A stretch of 64,000 nt of DNA, from NCBI GenBank assembly GCA_963742535.1, contig CAVUMC010000002.1, positions 1,922,001-1,986,000 on the forward strand, read 5' to 3'. How positions within the stretch are numbered: the first letter of the stretch is position 1; each line of letters opens with the position of its first letter. This stretch comes from VRUE01 sp963742535. GTDB taxonomy: Bacteria; Actinomycetota; Thermoleophilia; Solirubrobacterales; 70-9. The position numbers and the translations under genes are program-made. Below the pieces are notes generated by a model that searched no databases, was not told the DNA's origin, and saw only the letters and a program-made list of their open reading frames with translations. Of this stretch, positions 1 to 8,230 are shown in pieces.

Positions 1-1
1 G

Positions 2-1798
2 TTGGTTCCGCTGGCTCTGATCGGTCTGGTCGGGCTGGTCGGCGCCACCGGCACGCCCTCCCTCGAAGGGACGGTCACCCTGATCCTCTGCAACCTGATC
101 GTCGTCGTCGGCCTGCAGGTCTTCGTCGGCAACAGCGGCGTTTACTCCTTCGGCCAGCTCGGCTTTGCCACGGCCGGCGCCTACGTAGCGGCCCTGCTTA
201 CCCTGCCGGCGGCCTTCGCCCTTCTGCAGACCCCCGGCCTGCCGCACTTCATCGCCGACGCCACTCCTGGCCCGCTCGTCTCGACCTTGATCGCCGCAGC
301 GATCTCGGCCCTGCTCGCGGCCCTGGTCGGCCTGCCTCTGATGCGCACCTCGACCTTGGCAATCCCGATCTCCACATTCGCCTTCCTGATCGTCATCTAC
401 AACGTCGTCGCCAACTGGAATCGGATCACCGGCGGCAACGCCGGCCTGGTCAGCATTCCCACCACCACCGGTGTCGGTACGGCGGGACTCTGGGCCGCGG
501 TGGCCGTGGTTCTGGCGCTGGCGTTCAAATGGTCCCCGAGCGGCTACCGCCTGCAGGCGACGCGGGAGGATGAGGTGGCTGCCCGCTCGATCGGGATCGG
601 CTTGATGCGAGAGCGGATGATCGCCTTCATTCTCAGCGGTGCCCTCTGCGGAATTGGCGGCGCGCTAGCTGTGCACCAGTCTGGGGTGCTCAACCCCACC
701 ACCTTCTACTTCGGTGCGACCGTGACGACGATGACGATGCTGGTCGTCGGCGGAGCCCGCGGTGTCCTCGGGGCTGTGACCGGGGCGATCGCGATCGCCG
801 TGGTGAACGAGCTGCTCCGCGGGGTAGAGAACGGCGCCGACCTCCTCGGCGTGATCTCGATCGGCGAAGCGCCTGGCCTGGCCGCGATCGGGCTCGGCTT
901 GATCCTGCTGGCGACGATGATCGCGATGCCGAACGGCCTCACCCGTGGCAGGGAGGCCAGCGAACTTCCCTGGCTGCGCAATTTTGGCGGTTCGCTGGCG
1001 CCGCCATCGCTGGCCAAATCGACGCAGCCCGACAGCGCCCGGCCCGTCGAGCGCCCAGCCTCGGGAGCCCTCCGCGCCGAGGGCATCTCGCTCGCTTTCG
1101 CCGGCCTGCGAGTTCTCCGGGACGTTGACCTGACCCTGGCTCCCGGCGAAGTGCTCGGCCTGATCGGCCCCAACGGCGCCGGCAAGACCACCCTTGTCAA
1201 TGTGCTCAGCGGCTTCCAGCGACCAGACGCGGGAACCGTCTCGCTCGACGGCATCGCCGTCACGGGTGCCTCGCCGGCACGTCTCGCCCGCCGTGGCCTG
1301 GGCCGGACCTTCCAGGCAGCGCTTCCCTTCCCGCAACTGAGCGGCCTCGAGAACGTCGCCGTCGGTGCGATGGGCATGGGCGCGAGTCGCCGGCGCGCCG
1401 TCGCGACCGCGACCGACGTGCTCACCCGCCTCGACCTGCTCGAGCTGGCCACGGTGCCCGCCGGCTTGATGCCGCCGGGGCGCCAGCGCCTCCTGGGGGT
1501 CGCTCGCGCGCTTGCGATCCAGCCGCGCTACCTCTTGCTCGACGAGCCGGCAGCCGGGTTGAGTGAGGCGGAGGGTGAGCAGCTTGCCGAGATCCTGCGC
1601 AACGTTCTGGCGGATTTCAGCTGCGGAATTCTGCTGATCGAGCACGACATGAGCATCGTCATGAAGCTCTGCCCGCGGGTGCAGGTGCTCGACGACGGCA
1701 CAACGCTGCGGGTCGGTACTCCGCAGGAGGTCCAAGCCGATCCCGCGGTGATCGAGTCTTACCTCGGCAGCAACTTCCTGGCGGCGGTCGATGCTTGA
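2..1798 (+). CDS. Fused branched-chain amino acid ABC transporter permease/ATPase (LivM-LivG type), 5' end probably outside the window
   Basis: Inner-membrane importer subunit for branched-chain amino acids or similar small acids. Residues about 1-315 are a LivM-type permease with many hydrophobic segments; a linker of about 35 residues follows; residues about 355-598 are a LivG-type ATPase with Walker A GPNGAGKTT (about 389-397), Walker B LLLDEP (about 511) and the LivG-style degenerate signature PPGRQRLL. The readable frame opens with TTG at base 2 directly inside a membrane segment, so the true start is probably upstream. It overlaps livF by 8 bases, so the two are co-transcribed; a LivH permease would be expected just upstream. 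LivM-LivG fusions are known in actinobacteria. The substrate cannot be told from sequence. Confidence 0.88.
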   Translation: MVPLALIGLVGLVGATGTPSLEGTVTLILCNLIVVVGLQVFVGNSGVYSFGQLGFATAGAYVAALLTLPAAFALLQTPGLPHFIADATPGPLVSTLIAAAISALLAALVGLPLMRTSTLAIPISTFAFLIVIYNVVANWNRITGGNAGLVSIPTTTGVGTAGLWAAVAVVLALAFKWSPSGYRLQATREDEVAARSIGIGLMRERMIAFILSGALCGIGGALAVHQSGVLNPTTFYFGATVTTMTMLVVGGARGVLGAVTGAIAIAVVNELLRGVENGADLLGVISIGEAPGLAAIGLGLILLATMIAMPNGLTRGREASELPWLRNFGGSLAPPSLAKSTQPDSARPVERPASGALRAEGISLAFAGLRVLRDVDLTLAPGEVLGLIGPNGAGKTTLVNVLSGFQRPDAGTVSLDGIAVTGASPARLARRGLGRTFQAALPFPQLSGLENVAVGAMGMGASRRRAVATATDVLTRLDLLELATVPAGLMPPGRQRLLGVARALAIQPRYLLLDEPAAGLSEAEGEQLAEILRNVLADFSCGILLIEHDMSIVMKLCPRVQVLDDGTTLRVGTPQEVQADPAVIESYLGSNFLAAVDA

Positions 1799-2492
1799 GC
1801 TCGAAGGACTCCGGGTCGGCTACGGACGGATCGAGGTCGTCCACGGCGTCGACCTCAGCGTCGGCGAGGGAGAAGCGGTGGGAATGATCGGCCCCAATGG
1901 CGCCGGCAAGAGCTCGATCCTGCGGGCGATCTTCGGCCTCGTCCGCCCGACTGCTGGTCGCGCGGTCTTCGGCGAGCACGTCCTCACCGGGATGGCGCCC
2001 GAGCAGGTCGCCCGCCTGGGCTTGGCGCTGGTGCCCGAGGGCCGCCACATCTTCAAGACCCTGACCGTGGAGGAGAATCTGCGGCTCGCCGCGCCGGCCA
2101 ACGGCGATGGGGCGGAGTCGACCGAGTCGACGCTCGAGCGCTTCCCGATCCTCCGCGAGCGCGCCCGTCAGCGCGCCGACCGTCTCTCCGGCGGCGAGCA
2201 GCAGCAGCTCGCGATTGCCCGTGCCCTGCTCGGCGGTCCCAGGCTGTTGGTCCTGGACGAGCCCTCGCTTGGCCTCGCGCCGAAGATGATTGACACTATT
2301 TACGAGTTGCTCCACGGCCTGCGCGAGGAAGGAGTGACGATGTTGTTGGTCGAGCAGAACGCCGCCCGCACGATCGATTTCTGTGATCGCTGCGCGGTGC
2401 TCAGCACCGGCAAAGTCCGCGCGCAGGGCTCGCGTGACCAGCTGCAGCGCAACCCGGATGTCCTGCGGGCCTATCTCGGCAGGCAACCATGA
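1791..2492 (+). CDS. livF: Branched-chain amino acid ABC transporter ATP-binding protein LivF
   Basis: Second ATPase of the Liv-type importer, working at the cytoplasmic face with the LivG half of the preceding fused protein. The 233 residues are normal for LivF. Walker A GPNGAGKSS lies at about 34-42, the signature LSGGEQQQL at about 132-140, and Walker B LLVLDEPSLGL follows. The ATG lies inside the end of the upstream gene (8-base overlap), which points to translational coupling. The LivK-type binding protein is nearby on the opposite strand (3544-4734), so a nearly complete system is visible here. Confidence 0.92.
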   Translation: MLELEGLRVGYGRIEVVHGVDLSVGEGEAVGMIGPNGAGKSSILRAIFGLVRPTAGRAVFGEHVLTGMAPEQVARLGLALVPEGRHIFKTLTVEENLRLAAPANGDGAESTESTLERFPILRERARQRADRLSGGEQQQLAIARALLGGPRLLVLDEPSLGLAPKMIDTIYELLHGLREEGVTMLLVEQNAARTIDFCDRCAVLSTGKVRAQGSRDQLQRNPDVLRAYLGRQP

Positions 2493-2530
2493 ATAGAATG
2501 GAAACTCAAAGCGGTTTGTGAGGAGCGACT

Positions 2531-3547
2531 ATGTTTGACGAGCGGCCAGGTGGAGTTCCGACCAGTGCAGATGTCTCGCTGGCGTTGCGCCGCTGCTGGC
2601 AGCCGGTCGCCAGGGTGAGCGACCTGAAACAGGGCCCGCAGCGGAGCGTCCTGCTCGGCGAAGCACTCTCCGTCTTCCTCACCGAGAGTGGCAGGCCCGC
2701 GGTCGTCTCCGACCGCTGCGCCCATCGCGGCGCATCGCTTTCGATGGGCAAGGTCCAGGGCGATTCGATCCAGTGCCCGTACCACGGCTGGGAGTGGGCG
2801 GGCGACGGTGCCTGCACCCGCGTCCCGTCATTGCCGGACCAAAGCCAGATCCCACCCCGCGCTCGCATCCCCGCCTTTCCGGTCCGGGAGCATTGGGGGC
2901 TGGTCTGGACCGCGCTCGAGGAGCCGCTCGGCGAGCCACCTACTCTGCCCTGGTTTGATGCGGAGAAGTGGACCTGGGGTCACGGCGAGCCGTTCGAGCT
3001 GCCGGTCGGGTTCGGGGTCATGATGGAGAATTTCCGCGACGTCTCCCATTTCGCCTTCGTCCATCAGGCCACGTTCGGTGAGATGCCGGAGGTGATCGAG
3101 CCGCTCAAGCCGAAACGCGACGGCCTCGAGGTGACGCTGCGGCGGAAGATGGAATGGGGCGACGAAGCTGACGCGGCTTGGGGACCTCTGCGGGAAATGG
3201 GCTACCACGTGGTCGCCCCCAACTTCATCGCAGCTCGGATCGTCACCGACGACGGCGACCGCTGCCTGCTCCATGCGGCTCGCGCCATCAGCGCCACCGA
3301 GTCGGTGCACTATTGGATCGAGGGAGGCCTCGAGAACTACGACGAGGAGTCGCTCGCGAAGGCGATGGCCTATGACTGGGGCGTCTACTCGGAGGACATA
3401 CCGATCATCTCTGCGGTCGAGCCGCCCGAGCTGCCGCTCGACCCGAAGGTCGACGTTCACACGCCCGCCGACCGCTACACCCTGTTCTACCGGGCAGCCT
3501 TCCGCGAGTTCGTCGACCGCGCTCTCGCCGCGCGCCCGGTCGCCTAG
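2531..3547 (+). CDS. Rieske [2Fe-2S] non-haem iron oxygenase, alpha-subunit type
   Basis: Ring-hydroxylating or O-demethylating oxygenase of the phenylpropionate dioxygenase/vanillate demethylase oxygenase superfamily. The Rieske cluster ligands are C63-x-H65 and C82-x2-H85. The mononuclear iron site fits N167-x2-D170-x2-H173-x4-H178. Length (338 aa) suits a monomeric oxygenase component of the VanA type. A purine-rich GAGGAG ribosome-binding site precedes ATG 2531. The gene sits 38 bases after livF in the same direction and converges on livK with a 4-base overlap, which suggests that the importer and the oxygenase serve one substrate, perhaps an aromatic acid; this is inference. No reductase partner is visible in the window. 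Confidence 0.88.
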   Translation: MFDERPGGVPTSADVSLALRRCWQPVARVSDLKQGPQRSVLLGEALSVFLTESGRPAVVSDRCAHRGASLSMGKVQGDSIQCPYHGWEWAGDGACTRVPSLPDQSQIPPRARIPAFPVREHWGLVWTALEEPLGEPPTLPWFDAEKWTWGHGEPFELPVGFGVMMENFRDVSHFAFVHQATFGEMPEVIEPLKPKRDGLEVTLRRKMEWGDEADAAWGPLREMGYHVVAPNFIAARIVTDDGDRCLLHAARAISATESVHYWIEGGLENYDEESLAKAMAYDWGVYSEDIPIISAVEPPELPLDPKVDVHTPADRYTLFYRAAFREFVDRALAARPVA

Positions 3548-4734
3548 CCGCCGTATTCGGGAATGAACGGCGGCTTCACCTTCGCCGCCAGCTTGGGTTG
3601 GCCGGTCGTGTAGTCATATATCGGCCAGGTTCTGGTCGGGTGGTGGTTGTCCGGGGTGTAGGAGAGCCGACCGACGACGGTGTCGTGGGGCTTTGCTTCA
3701 AGCGCGTCGGCGAGGGTGGTGCCGCTGACGCTGTGGGTTTCTTTGATCGCGTCGAGCACCAGTTGCCCGCCGGCATAGGCGCCCAGCAGGCTGCTCGAAA
3801 CGTCGGTGTTGATCCCGGCTTCTTTGAGTTTCTTGAACAGCGCCGCCGTTTCCGCGTTGGGCGGGTCGTAGGCGGAGCCGTTCGAGGTGGCGAAGATTTC
3901 GCTGGTGTTCGAGATGCCCTTGAGCCAGAAGACGCCGTCGAAGCCGCCGGGCCCGATGATCGGCACGTCGATGCCCGCGGCGCGAATCTGCTTGATCGCC
4001 GAGGCCCCGCCGGGCGGGTAGGAGCACATGACCACGGCGTCGGCGTCGGAGCCGCGCAGCTCGCTGATCTGGCTGGCGACCGACTCGTCGCTGTTCTCGA
4101 AGTCAGCTGAGCCGGCGATCGCGCCGCCAAGGTGTTCCCAGGTCTGTTCGAAGCCGGAGCAGTAAGCCCTGCCAAAGATGATCGAGGTGTCGCGGAACAG
4201 GAACGGGTGCTCGATGCCCCTGTCATGGAGGAACGCGGCGGCGGCGCTGGACTCACTGAGCAGGCTCGGGTACGAGCTGAAGGAGAGGCGGCCGGTCGTC
4301 GGCGGTCCGAAGCCGGGTTCGTTGGCAATGGACATGTTCAGCAGGTTGTGTTCTTCGGCGAGCGGAGCCGGCGCCGCGGCGTTGAGCGACTCGCCGCTGA
4401 GGAAAAGCACGTCTGCTCCCTCTTCGATCAGCTGCTGCGCGGCGAGCACGGCCTGCTGGGGATCCGAACGCGTGTCGGCGTGGATCACCCGGATCTTGTG
4501 GCCGTCGATACCGCCGTGGGCGTTCGTTTCCTTGAACAGCTGTTCGACCGCGGCGAAGGGCGCGTCATAAGGCGCCATGTAGCCGGTCTTGGCCATCGCG
4601 GCGCCGAAGGTAATGTCCTTGGGCAGTCCGCTCGACGGTGGTTCGTCGGCGTTGCTGCTGCCGCCGCAGCCAGCCAAAAGCGCCATCCCGAGAAGGGCGA
4701 GGACTGCGAAGGGCGATTTCGCGATCTTGGACAT
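3544..4734 (-). CDS. Branched-chain amino acid-type ABC transporter substrate-binding lipoprotein (LivK family)
   Basis: Extracytoplasmic receptor for the Liv-type importer at 2-2492. The 396-residue protein starts with a lipoprotein signal, with lipobox LLAGC (Cys23), followed by a Ser/Gly-rich linker and a type I periplasmic-binding fold (Leu/Ile/Val-binding family), consistent with the early ITFGAAMAKTGYMAP stretch. It is transcribed towards the oxygenase gene and overlaps its 3' end by 4 bases, so it has a separate promoter in the 113-base gap shared with the divergent protease gene. The ligand is unknown; Liv-type receptors bind amino acids, amides or aromatic acids. Confidence 0.88.
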   Translation of the reverse strand: MSKIAKSPFAVLALLGMALLAGCGGSSNADEPPSSGLPKDITFGAAMAKTGYMAPYDAPFAAVEQLFKETNAHGGIDGHKIRVIHADTRSDPQQAVLAAQQLIEEGADVLFLSGESLNAAAPAPLAEEHNLLNMSIANEPGFGPPTTGRLSFSSYPSLLSESSAAAAFLHDRGIEHPFLFRDTSIIFGRAYCSGFEQTWEHLGGAIAGSADFENSDESVASQISELRGSDADAVVMCSYPPGGASAIKQIRAAGIDVPIIGPGGFDGVFWLKGISNTSEIFATSNGSAYDPPNAETAALFKKLKEAGINTDVSSSLLGAYAGGQLVLDAIKETHSVSGTTLADALEAKPHDTVVGRLSYTPDNHHPTRTWPIYDYTTGQPKLAAKVKPPFIPEYGG

Positions 4735-4847
4735 CTGTGGCGAGGGGACTATCCCGCAAACTCAAAGGAGTTAGTCAGGAATTCTGCGCGTAATCCTAGC
4801 TGACCGACTGCGGAGAAGAAGCATCGGGGTGGGCCCGTTGCTTTGGA

Positions 4848-6320
4848 ATGAGGCGTACTTCTCCTCGACGATGGTTCCCGCTCGCGTGCTGCGCGGTCCT
4901 GGCAATGTCGCTGCTCGCCGTCTCCCAGGCGAGCGCCGCCGCCGCGCCGCGTTCGACCAGCATCGGCGGGCAGACGATCTCCGCGTCACGGGAAGCCCCC
5001 TGGTCAGTCCTGCTCTCGATGCGCAGCGGCGAAACGTTCGGTTCCTGCAGCGGCTCGATCGTCGATGCGGCGCACGTAGTCACGGCTGCGCATTGCACCT
5101 ATGACGGGAGCGCCTCGCGAGCTCTCGGCTCCTACGCGGTAACCGCCGGCATCGCCGACGTCACCAAGGACGCCGACCATAGGGAAGAACAGGTTCGCGA
5201 AGTCAGCTCGGCGCGGGTGATGCCCGGCTTCGTTCCGGGAGAGGTGGGAGACGACGTCGCCGTCTTGCGAGTTGAGCCTCCGTTCGACTTGAGCGCTGTG
5301 GGAATCGCCGCGATCCCGCTGGTGAATCAGGGTGCCGGCCTAGCCACCGGCGGCGCGGCGCGGCTGTTCGGCTGGGGGCAGATCGAAGTCGGTCATTCCG
5401 ACGGCAGGATGCACCGCCTCGACCAGGGTCTGCTCGAACAGTGGCAGTGCACCTACGGCGTTCCTTCGGTGCTCTGCGCCTGGTCCGCCACCGGTGCTGC
5501 CTGCGCCGGCGACAGTGGCGGCGGGCTCGTCACCGCCTCCGACTCGCCGGCGCTGCTCGGCGTTTCGAACTTCGTCATCTACCCCTCATCGGCGTGTGCG
5601 GCAGGCAACCTCACCGCCTATACGGATCTCTCGACCGCGGAAGTCCACTCTTGGCTGCTCGGTGACGTTGATCCTCCGCAGGCGCCGAGGGCAAAGATCA
5701 GGCCCCTGCTTTGGGGGGACCTCGAGTCTGGCGGCACGGCGATCTGCGATTCCCCTGATTGGACGGGCGCTCCCTCAGTCACGACCAAGTTTCTCTACGC
5801 GACCCCCGGCTCCTATGCGACCCAGATCGTCCAGCAAGGCTCTTCGAACAAATACGTCCTTGGGCCGAAGGACGTCGGGCACTCGCTCACCTGCGTTTCC
5901 GTGGCGGCCAACGAAGCGGGTACTACCGAAGCGGCCTCCTGGCGCCCGATGTTGATCGGCGGGCGCGCAACCGAACTGATCAAAGTGCGGGAAGCGAGCC
6001 GCGAGGGACGGAAATGGCAGGTACTGCTCTCCGCTGCGCCTTCGTTGCGTGGAAAGCGGATGAAGGCAAAATGGACCGCGGCCACCGGTTGCCTCGCCTG
6101 CCCGCGCATCCGCGCGCTCGCGATCGGGAAGCGGACGCGGTTGATCTCGCCGTCGGTGCCCCGTGACGGTCAGGCTCGGCTTTCCCTGCGCCTGCCGGCG
6201 CTGACCGTGGGAGGCATTCCCTACCGAGGTTCGACCTTGCGGGTTCGCCTGCATCCACTAGGGTTGGCTCGTGGCCGTGAAACTGCACCGCTGTTCCGTC
6301 ATGTGGGCAAAGTTCGGTAG
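4848..6320 (+). CDS. Secreted trypsin-like (S1 family) serine protease with C-terminal Ig-like region
   Basis: Exported endopeptidase. A signal peptide with an Arg-rich start and hydrophobic core ending near ASAAAA (about residue 33) is followed by a chymotrypsin-fold domain. The catalytic triad is visible: His82 in TAAHC, Asp136 in GDDVAVL and Ser223 in GDSGGG. Paired cysteines (SCSGS and TAAHC) suit the usual disulphide near the active-site His. After about residue 265 a further 220 residues form a beta-rich, Ig-like or adhesion-type extension ending in a basic tail. ATG 4848 is chosen because it gives a full signal peptide. The end overlaps the next gene by 50 bases. Confidence 0.85.
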   Translation: MRRTSPRRWFPLACCAVLAMSLLAVSQASAAAAPRSTSIGGQTISASREAPWSVLLSMRSGETFGSCSGSIVDAAHVVTAAHCTYDGSASRALGSYAVTAGIADVTKDADHREEQVREVSSARVMPGFVPGEVGDDVAVLRVEPPFDLSAVGIAAIPLVNQGAGLATGGAARLFGWGQIEVGHSDGRMHRLDQGLLEQWQCTYGVPSVLCAWSATGAACAGDSGGGLVTASDSPALLGVSNFVIYPSSACAAGNLTAYTDLSTAEVHSWLLGDVDPPQAPRAKIRPLLWGDLESGGTAICDSPDWTGAPSVTTKFLYATPGSYATQIVQQGSSNKYVLGPKDVGHSLTCVSVAANEAGTTEAASWRPMLIGGRATELIKVREASREGRKWQVLLSAAPSLRGKRMKAKWTAATGCLACPRIRALAIGKRTRLISPSVPRDGQARLSLRLPALTVGGIPYRGSTLRVRLHPLGLARGRETAPLFRHVGKVR

Positions 6321-6537
6321 CCATCCCTGCTGGAAGGTGCAGAAGGCGCTGGACGAGCAGGGCGTCGACTACGAGATCGTGACCGGACCGTTGCGTCCCG
6401 GCAAGCGAAACGACCTGGAGCAGCTTTCGGGGCAGCGCAAGTATCCGGCGATCGAGTTCGAGGACGGCCGCATCTACCGCGAGGAATCCAAAGACATGGC
6501 CGCGCGGATCGATGCGGGCAAGCTCTTCGACGCTTAG
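6271..6537 (+). CDS. Small thioredoxin-fold protein (glutaredoxin/GST N-terminal-like)
   Basis: An 88-residue protein that resembles a free-standing N-terminal domain of glutathione S-transferase or a glutaredoxin-like protein. It has an opening beta strand (KLHRCS), a CWKVQKAL helix start, and the YPAIEFEDG segment with the cis-Pro expected for the fold. Only one active-site-like cysteine (HPCWK) is present, so a monothiol role is more likely than a disulphide exchange role. It starts with GTG 6271 (GTG 6277 is an alternative), overlaps the protease gene by 50 bases and the next gene by 1 base. Actinobacteria usually lack glutathione, so the thiol partner is open. Confidence 0.72.
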   Translation: MAVKLHRCSVMWAKFGSHPCWKVQKALDEQGVDYEIVTGPLRPGKRNDLEQLSGQRKYPAIEFEDGRIYREESKDMAARIDAGKLFDA

Positions 6538-7178
6538 TGGCCAAGCTCAAGTTCCAGATCTCGGTCTCGTTGGATGGCTTCGTTGCAGGCCCCAATCAGA
6601 GCGAGGAACACCCGCTGGGCGAAGGCGGGGAGCAGTTGCACGATTGGGTCATCGCACTCGCCGCCTGGCGCAAGCCGCACGGGCGGGAGGGCGGCGTGAC
6701 CAACGCCAGCACCCCGATCTTCGAAGAGGCGATCGCGAACGTCGGCGCGACGATCATGGGGCGCGGCATGTTCGGCGGTGGCCCTGGGCCCTGGGGTGAG
6801 GATCCGTGGCAGGGCTGGTGGGGAGAGGAGCCGCCTTTTCACCACTCGGTCTTCGTGCTGACCAACCACGCGCGCGAGCCCCTTGCGCTGGAGGGCACCG
6901 AGTTCACCTTCGTCACCGACGGCGCCGAGTCGGCGCTGTCTCAAGCAACGGAGGCCGCCGGCGGCAAGGACGTCACGATCGGCGGGGGTGCCGAGGCGAT
7001 CCAGCAGTACCTGGCCGCGGGCCTGGTCGACGAGATGGTGCTCAACGTCGTCCCGGTGTTGCTGGGAGACGGCGCCCGTCTGCTCGAGAACCTCAATCCG
7101 GGCCTTGGCGGCTTCGAGCAGGTCGAAGTGGTCGAGGCGCCCGGCGTGGCGCACCTCAAGTACCGACGCCAGACCTAG
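6537..7178 (+). CDS. Dihydrofolate reductase family protein (RibD C-terminal fold)
   Basis: A 213-residue reductase-fold protein of the DHFR/RibD C-terminal family, probably NADPH-dependent. Typical features are the start KLKFQISVSLDGFVAGPNQ, the central MGRGMFGG nucleotide-binding loop and the late GGGAEAIQQYLAAGLVDEM segment. The substrate of stand-alone members is generally unknown; they are not the main folate enzyme. GTG 6537 uses the last base of the previous stop codon, so translation is probably coupled to the small thioredoxin-fold gene. A strong GC hairpin directly follows the stop codon. Confidence 0.88.
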   Translation: MAKLKFQISVSLDGFVAGPNQSEEHPLGEGGEQLHDWVIALAAWRKPHGREGGVTNASTPIFEEAIANVGATIMGRGMFGGGPGPWGEDPWQGWWGEEPPFHHSVFVLTNHAREPLALEGTEFTFVTDGAESALSQATEAAGGKDVTIGGGAEAIQQYLAAGLVDEMVLNVVPVLLGDGARLLENLNPGLGGFEQVEVVEAPGVAHLKYRRQT

Positions 7179-7199
7179 CCTCGCCGCTGGCGGCGAGGC
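7178..7199. terminator. GC-rich hairpin between convergent genes
   Basis: A 9-bp perfect stem with a CTGG loop lies exactly between the stop codons of the converging reductase and phosphoesterase genes. There is no T run on either side, so it is only a likely bidirectional terminator. Confidence 0.5.
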
Positions 7200-7202
7200 G
7201 GC

Positions 7203-7799
7203 CTAGAGCTCGATCCAGGTCCCCTTCGGGCCGAGGTTGCGAACCGGCGTCGCACCGATCTGGCTCTCGCAACCCCACGACTCGTGGATGTGGCCGCAAA
7301 CGGCGAGCTGCGGGTTCTTCTCTTCGATTGCTTTCAGCAGGGAGGGGCTGCCGAAGTGCATCTCGGCGCCGTTGCTGTCGCAATGGCCCTTTGGGGGTGA
7401 GTGGAGGACAAGGACGGCATCTTGGGGGCAGCCCGCGAGCATCGCGGCCGCCGCCTCGTCGTCGAGGTCGAAGCTCCAGTCCCAGGGAGTGGTCGGGATG
7501 CCGGCGCCGAGGCCGTAGAACTCGACGCCCTCGATTGTCGTGCCGGCGCCGTGAAGAACCGTCGCGGCACTCCAAGTCGCGGCGGCCTCGCGCAGTGCCT
7601 CCTCGGTCTCGTTGTTACCGGGGACGAGCACGGTCGGCGTCTCGATCCCCGCCAGTGCCTCGATCGTCTCGTCAAGGCCCTCGTGCACGGAGGCGAAGTC
7701 GCCGGCGCCGATCACCACGTCTGCCTCGGCGGACATCGCGACCAGCTCGGCGGCCTGACCCAGGTCCCGGTGCAGGTCACTGAAGGCGAGCAGTTTCAC
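7203..7799 (-). CDS. Calcineurin-like metallophosphoesterase
   Basis: Small cytoplasmic metallophosphoesterase of 198 aa. Metal-binding motifs are all present: D8-x-H10 (SDLH), GD (GAGDF, Asp34), GNNE, a His in the LHSPPKGH segment and the closing GHIH. The length is that of the minimal catalytic domain, so the substrate could be a phosphodiester, a nucleotide or a phosphoprotein. No signal peptide is seen. It is convergent with the reductase gene and separated from it by a hairpin. Confidence 0.87.
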   Translation of the reverse strand: MKLLAFSDLHRDLGQAAELVAMSAEADVVIGAGDFASVHEGLDETIEALAGIETPTVLVPGNNETEEALREAAATWSAATVLHGAGTTIEGVEFYGLGAGIPTTPWDWSFDLDDEAAAAMLAGCPQDAVLVLHSPPKGHCDSNGAEMHFGSPSLLKAIEEKNPQLAVCGHIHESWGCESQIGATPVRNLGPKGTWIEL

Positions 7800-7923
7800 G
7801 CGCCCAACTTAGCTGGCCGCACGTGACGTTGCCAAGGGCGCTACGATCATTCGCAGACAAAAAGCTTCGAAGAAATGACATTCAGCGCGCAACGGTTGCG
7901 TCGAGCCGAGGCATGCTGGAGGC

Positions 7924-8226
7924 ATGGAGGCGATGAGAGTGGACTGGACCGATGACCGGCTTGAAGAGCGCTTTAATGCGATCGATCAGCGCTTCGATGC
8001 CGTGGATCAGCGCTTGGACGGCATCGATCGCCGGTTCGATCGTGCGGAAGGCGAGATTCAGCGGTTGCGGGGAGATATGGATCGCGGCTTCGAGAAGGCC
8101 GATGTCAATCTGCGGCTCTTTGCCGCCGAAGTGAACGGGCGCTTCGATTCCCTGCAGCGATCGCTTTTCCTATCCGCGAGCGGAATCGTCGCCGCCTTGA
8201 TCGGCGTGATCATCACCCAGCTCTGA
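7924..8226 (+). CDS. Small coiled-coil protein with C-terminal membrane anchor
   Basis: A 100-residue protein of unknown function. Residues about 15-55 contain a repeated heptad-like unit (RFDAIDQRFDAVDQRLDGI type), encoded by imperfect 21-base tandem repeats at about 7965-8040, and predict a coiled coil. Residues about 78-98 (LFLSASGIVAALIGVIITQL) form one membrane segment at the very C terminus, so it is probably tail-anchored with a cytoplasmic coiled coil. A CTGGAGG ribosome-binding site sits 5 bases before ATG 7924; ATG 7933 is a possible alternative start. Similar short tail-anchored coiled-coil proteins are common but uncharacterised. Confidence 0.75.
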   Translation: MEAMRVDWTDDRLEERFNAIDQRFDAVDQRLDGIDRRFDRAEGEIQRLRGDMDRGFEKADVNLRLFAAEVNGRFDSLQRSLFLSASGIVAALIGVIITQL

Positions 8227-8230
8227 GCGC

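Noticed and set aside
7965..8040. Tandem 21-base units considered as a CRISPR-like or regulatory repeat
   Set aside because: They are in frame, without spacers, and encode coiled-coil heptads.
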